NCBI GenBank assembly: GCA_016199185.1
Contig: JACQHE010000005.1
Location: 1-23,346, forward strand
Length of the DNA: 23,346 nt
Direction: 5' to 3'
Origin: Candidatus Gottesmanbacteria bacterium
GTDB lineage: Bacteria > Patescibacteriota > Microgenomatia > UBA10105 > UBA927
The position numbers and the translations under genes were made by a program. The notes under the pieces were generated by a model that had not been told where the DNA came from, searched no databases, and was given only the letters and a program-made list of their open reading frames with translations. The number at the start of each line of letters is the position of its first letter. Position 1 is the stretch's first letter. Below, in pieces: positions 22,973 to 23,346 of this stretch.

Positions 22973-22986
22973 ACTATCGTATGATA
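22967..22986. other. 20-base palindrome at the serS leader start
   Basis: TATCATAC-TATC-GTATGATA is a perfect 8-bp inverted repeat with a 4-base centre. It overlaps the -10 box and the expected transcription start. It may be an operator or a 5' cap hairpin of the leader. Confidence 0.5.
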
Positions 22987-22995
22987 GGTGGCGAT

Positions 22996-23150
22996 GGGCA
23001 TGGAGGATAAGAAAAGCGTTTGAGGTAGCTTCCAACTACCGAAGCTTTCCGGTATTGCAACCGGAACGGGTATGCCCGTGATAGCAGGAATGAGGAGAGA
23101 GGGGTGGTACCTTCGCGAGAACGCGAACCCTGACGAATATTTCGTCAGGG
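22996..23150 (+). promoter_or_regulatory. T-box riboswitch leader of serS
   Basis: The leader has a closing helix GGGCAT (22996-23001) with ATGCCC (23072-23077). Within it are a hairpin GGTAG/CTACC (23024-23028, 23036-23040), which can extend through AAAGC/GCTTT, and a hairpin TTCCGGT/ACCGGAA (23047-23053, 23060-23066). The T-box core is AGGGGTGGTACC (23100-23111). The antiterminator is GGG, the bulge TGGTACC (23105-23111), TTCGCG-AGAA-CGCGAA (23112-23127) and CCC, exactly the T-box form with a 7-base bulge. The competing terminator reuses the CCCT. Uncharged tRNA-Ser should stabilise antitermination. The specifier is not assigned; the triplet TCC followed by A at 23031-23033 is a candidate, in an apical loop rather than in a standard specifier loop. 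The stem I region is much shorter than usual. Confidence 0.85.
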
Positions 23151-23155
23151 ATTTT
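23128..23155 (+). terminator. T-box-controlled terminator before serS
   Basis: CCCTGACGAA (23128-23137), TAT, TTCGTCAGGG (23141-23150) form a perfect 10-bp stem followed by A and five T. The CCC at 23128-23130 is shared with the antiterminator, so the two structures exclude each other. Confidence 0.9.
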
Positions 23156-23180
23156 TGTAGCAGATAAGTTGTTTTATCTT

Positions 23181-23249
23181 GTCATCCTCGGGCTTGACCC
23201 GAGGATCCAGCTAAAACAAACACTGGATTCCCGCTTTCGCGGGAATGAC
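23181..23249. repeat. Composite palindromic repeat (MITE/dRS3-like) in the serS leader
   Basis: The outer ends GTCAT and ATGAC (23181-23185, 23245-23249) and inner ATCCAG/CTGGAT (23205-23210, 23223-23228) pair with each other. Two hairpins sit inside: ATCCTCGGG-CTTGA-CCCGAGGAT (23184-23206) and ATTCCCGC-TTTC-GCGGGAAT (23227-23246). The latter has the ATTCCC-N8-GGGAAT pattern of the neisserial dRS3 repeat. It lies between the terminator and the serS start, so it is transcribed in the serS mRNA. Confidence 0.75.
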
Positions 23250-23287
23250 AACCAAGGAGATTGTGTCTATGATGGAAGGTAAGGGTT

Positions 23288-23346
23288 ATGTTAGACATTA
23301 AATTCATACGAGATAATCTTGCTCTCGTACAGGAAGCGGCGAAGAA
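23288..23346 (+). CDS. serS: Seryl-tRNA synthetase, N-terminal fragment (runs off the window)
   Basis: Only the first 19 full codons are present: MLDIKFIRDNLALVQEAAK. This is the characteristic start of bacterial SerRS (MLDxxxIRxNxxxVxxAxxxR), the beginning of the N-terminal tRNA-binding coiled coil. The T-box leader supports an aminoacyl-tRNA synthetase. The start is preceded by GGAAGG about ten bases upstream, a fair ribosome-binding site. Other ATGs just upstream at 23270 and 23273 are out of frame. The assignment to serine is based on this short stretch and would be settled by the next gene segment. Confidence 0.75.
   Translation, partial: MLDIKFIRDNLALVQEAAK

Noticed and set aside
1..23346. 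CRISPR array or rRNA genes.
   Set aside because: No regularly spaced repeats and no rRNA-like sequence were seen. The Cas2-like fold in the PaaX-type protein is a normal part of that family.

Overview
This window looks like a chromosomal piece from an uncultured bacterium, most likely a member of the Candidate Phyla Radiation (Patescibacteria). The phylum is an inference. It rests on the gene mix (PaaX-like regulator, class I lysyl-tRNA synthetase, fused G6PDH/6PGDH, two-subunit 2-oxoacid:ferredoxin oxidoreductase), very tight gene packing, and the scarcity of Shine-Dalgarno sequences with several almost leaderless mRNAs. UGA acts as a normal stop codon, so this is not a recoded Gracilibacteria-type genome.

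Layout. (1) At 156-8449 there is an AMP-forming acyl-CoA ligase fused to a GNAT-like domain (minus). It is divergent from the KorAB-type oxidoreductase and then lon, whose promoter is overlaid by a near-consensus CIRCE element. A membrane-anchored class A beta-lactamase-fold protein converges on lon. (2) At 8479-17775 there is a probable island. It starts with a fragment of a tRNA-Glu 3' end and finishes at the intact tRNA-Glu gene. Inside is a plus-strand operon (ArsR-type regulator, DUF3179 protein, MerC-like membrane protein, TlpA-like thioredoxin, CcdA, glutaredoxin) read from a perfect TTGACA-N17-TATACT promoter with an operator dyad. Facing it is a minus-strand run of merA, rpiB and zwf-gnd. 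An hsdS remnant and a Fic gene with an elaborate operator follow. (3) At 17759-21351 lie tRNA-Glu, greA, an intrinsic terminator, a class I lysS fused to a B3/B4 domain, and rdgB. (4) At 21352-23346 there is a PaaX-like regulator flanked by direct repeats that contain a palindromic operator, a decayed T-box-like leader, an AT-rich ridA-family gene, an intact T-box leader with terminator, a composite palindromic repeat, and the first 19 full codons plus two bases of serS.

How the parts may work together. The island reads as a mercury/thiol-redox module. The MerC-like protein would bring Hg(II) in and MerA would reduce it with NADPH. The zwf-gnd fusion encodes the two NADPH-producing steps of the oxidative pentose phosphate pathway, and TlpA/CcdA/glutaredoxin would move thiol electrons across the membrane. 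The ArsR protein probably senses the metal. This combination is inferred from gene content and order only.

Regulation is unusually readable here: CIRCE on lon, an ArsR dyad, a triple 9-mer around the Fic promoter, a PaaX palindrome, and a T-box on serS with a decayed second copy about 0.6 kb upstream. Palindromic repeats of several kinds are scattered through the window, two of them inside reading frames.
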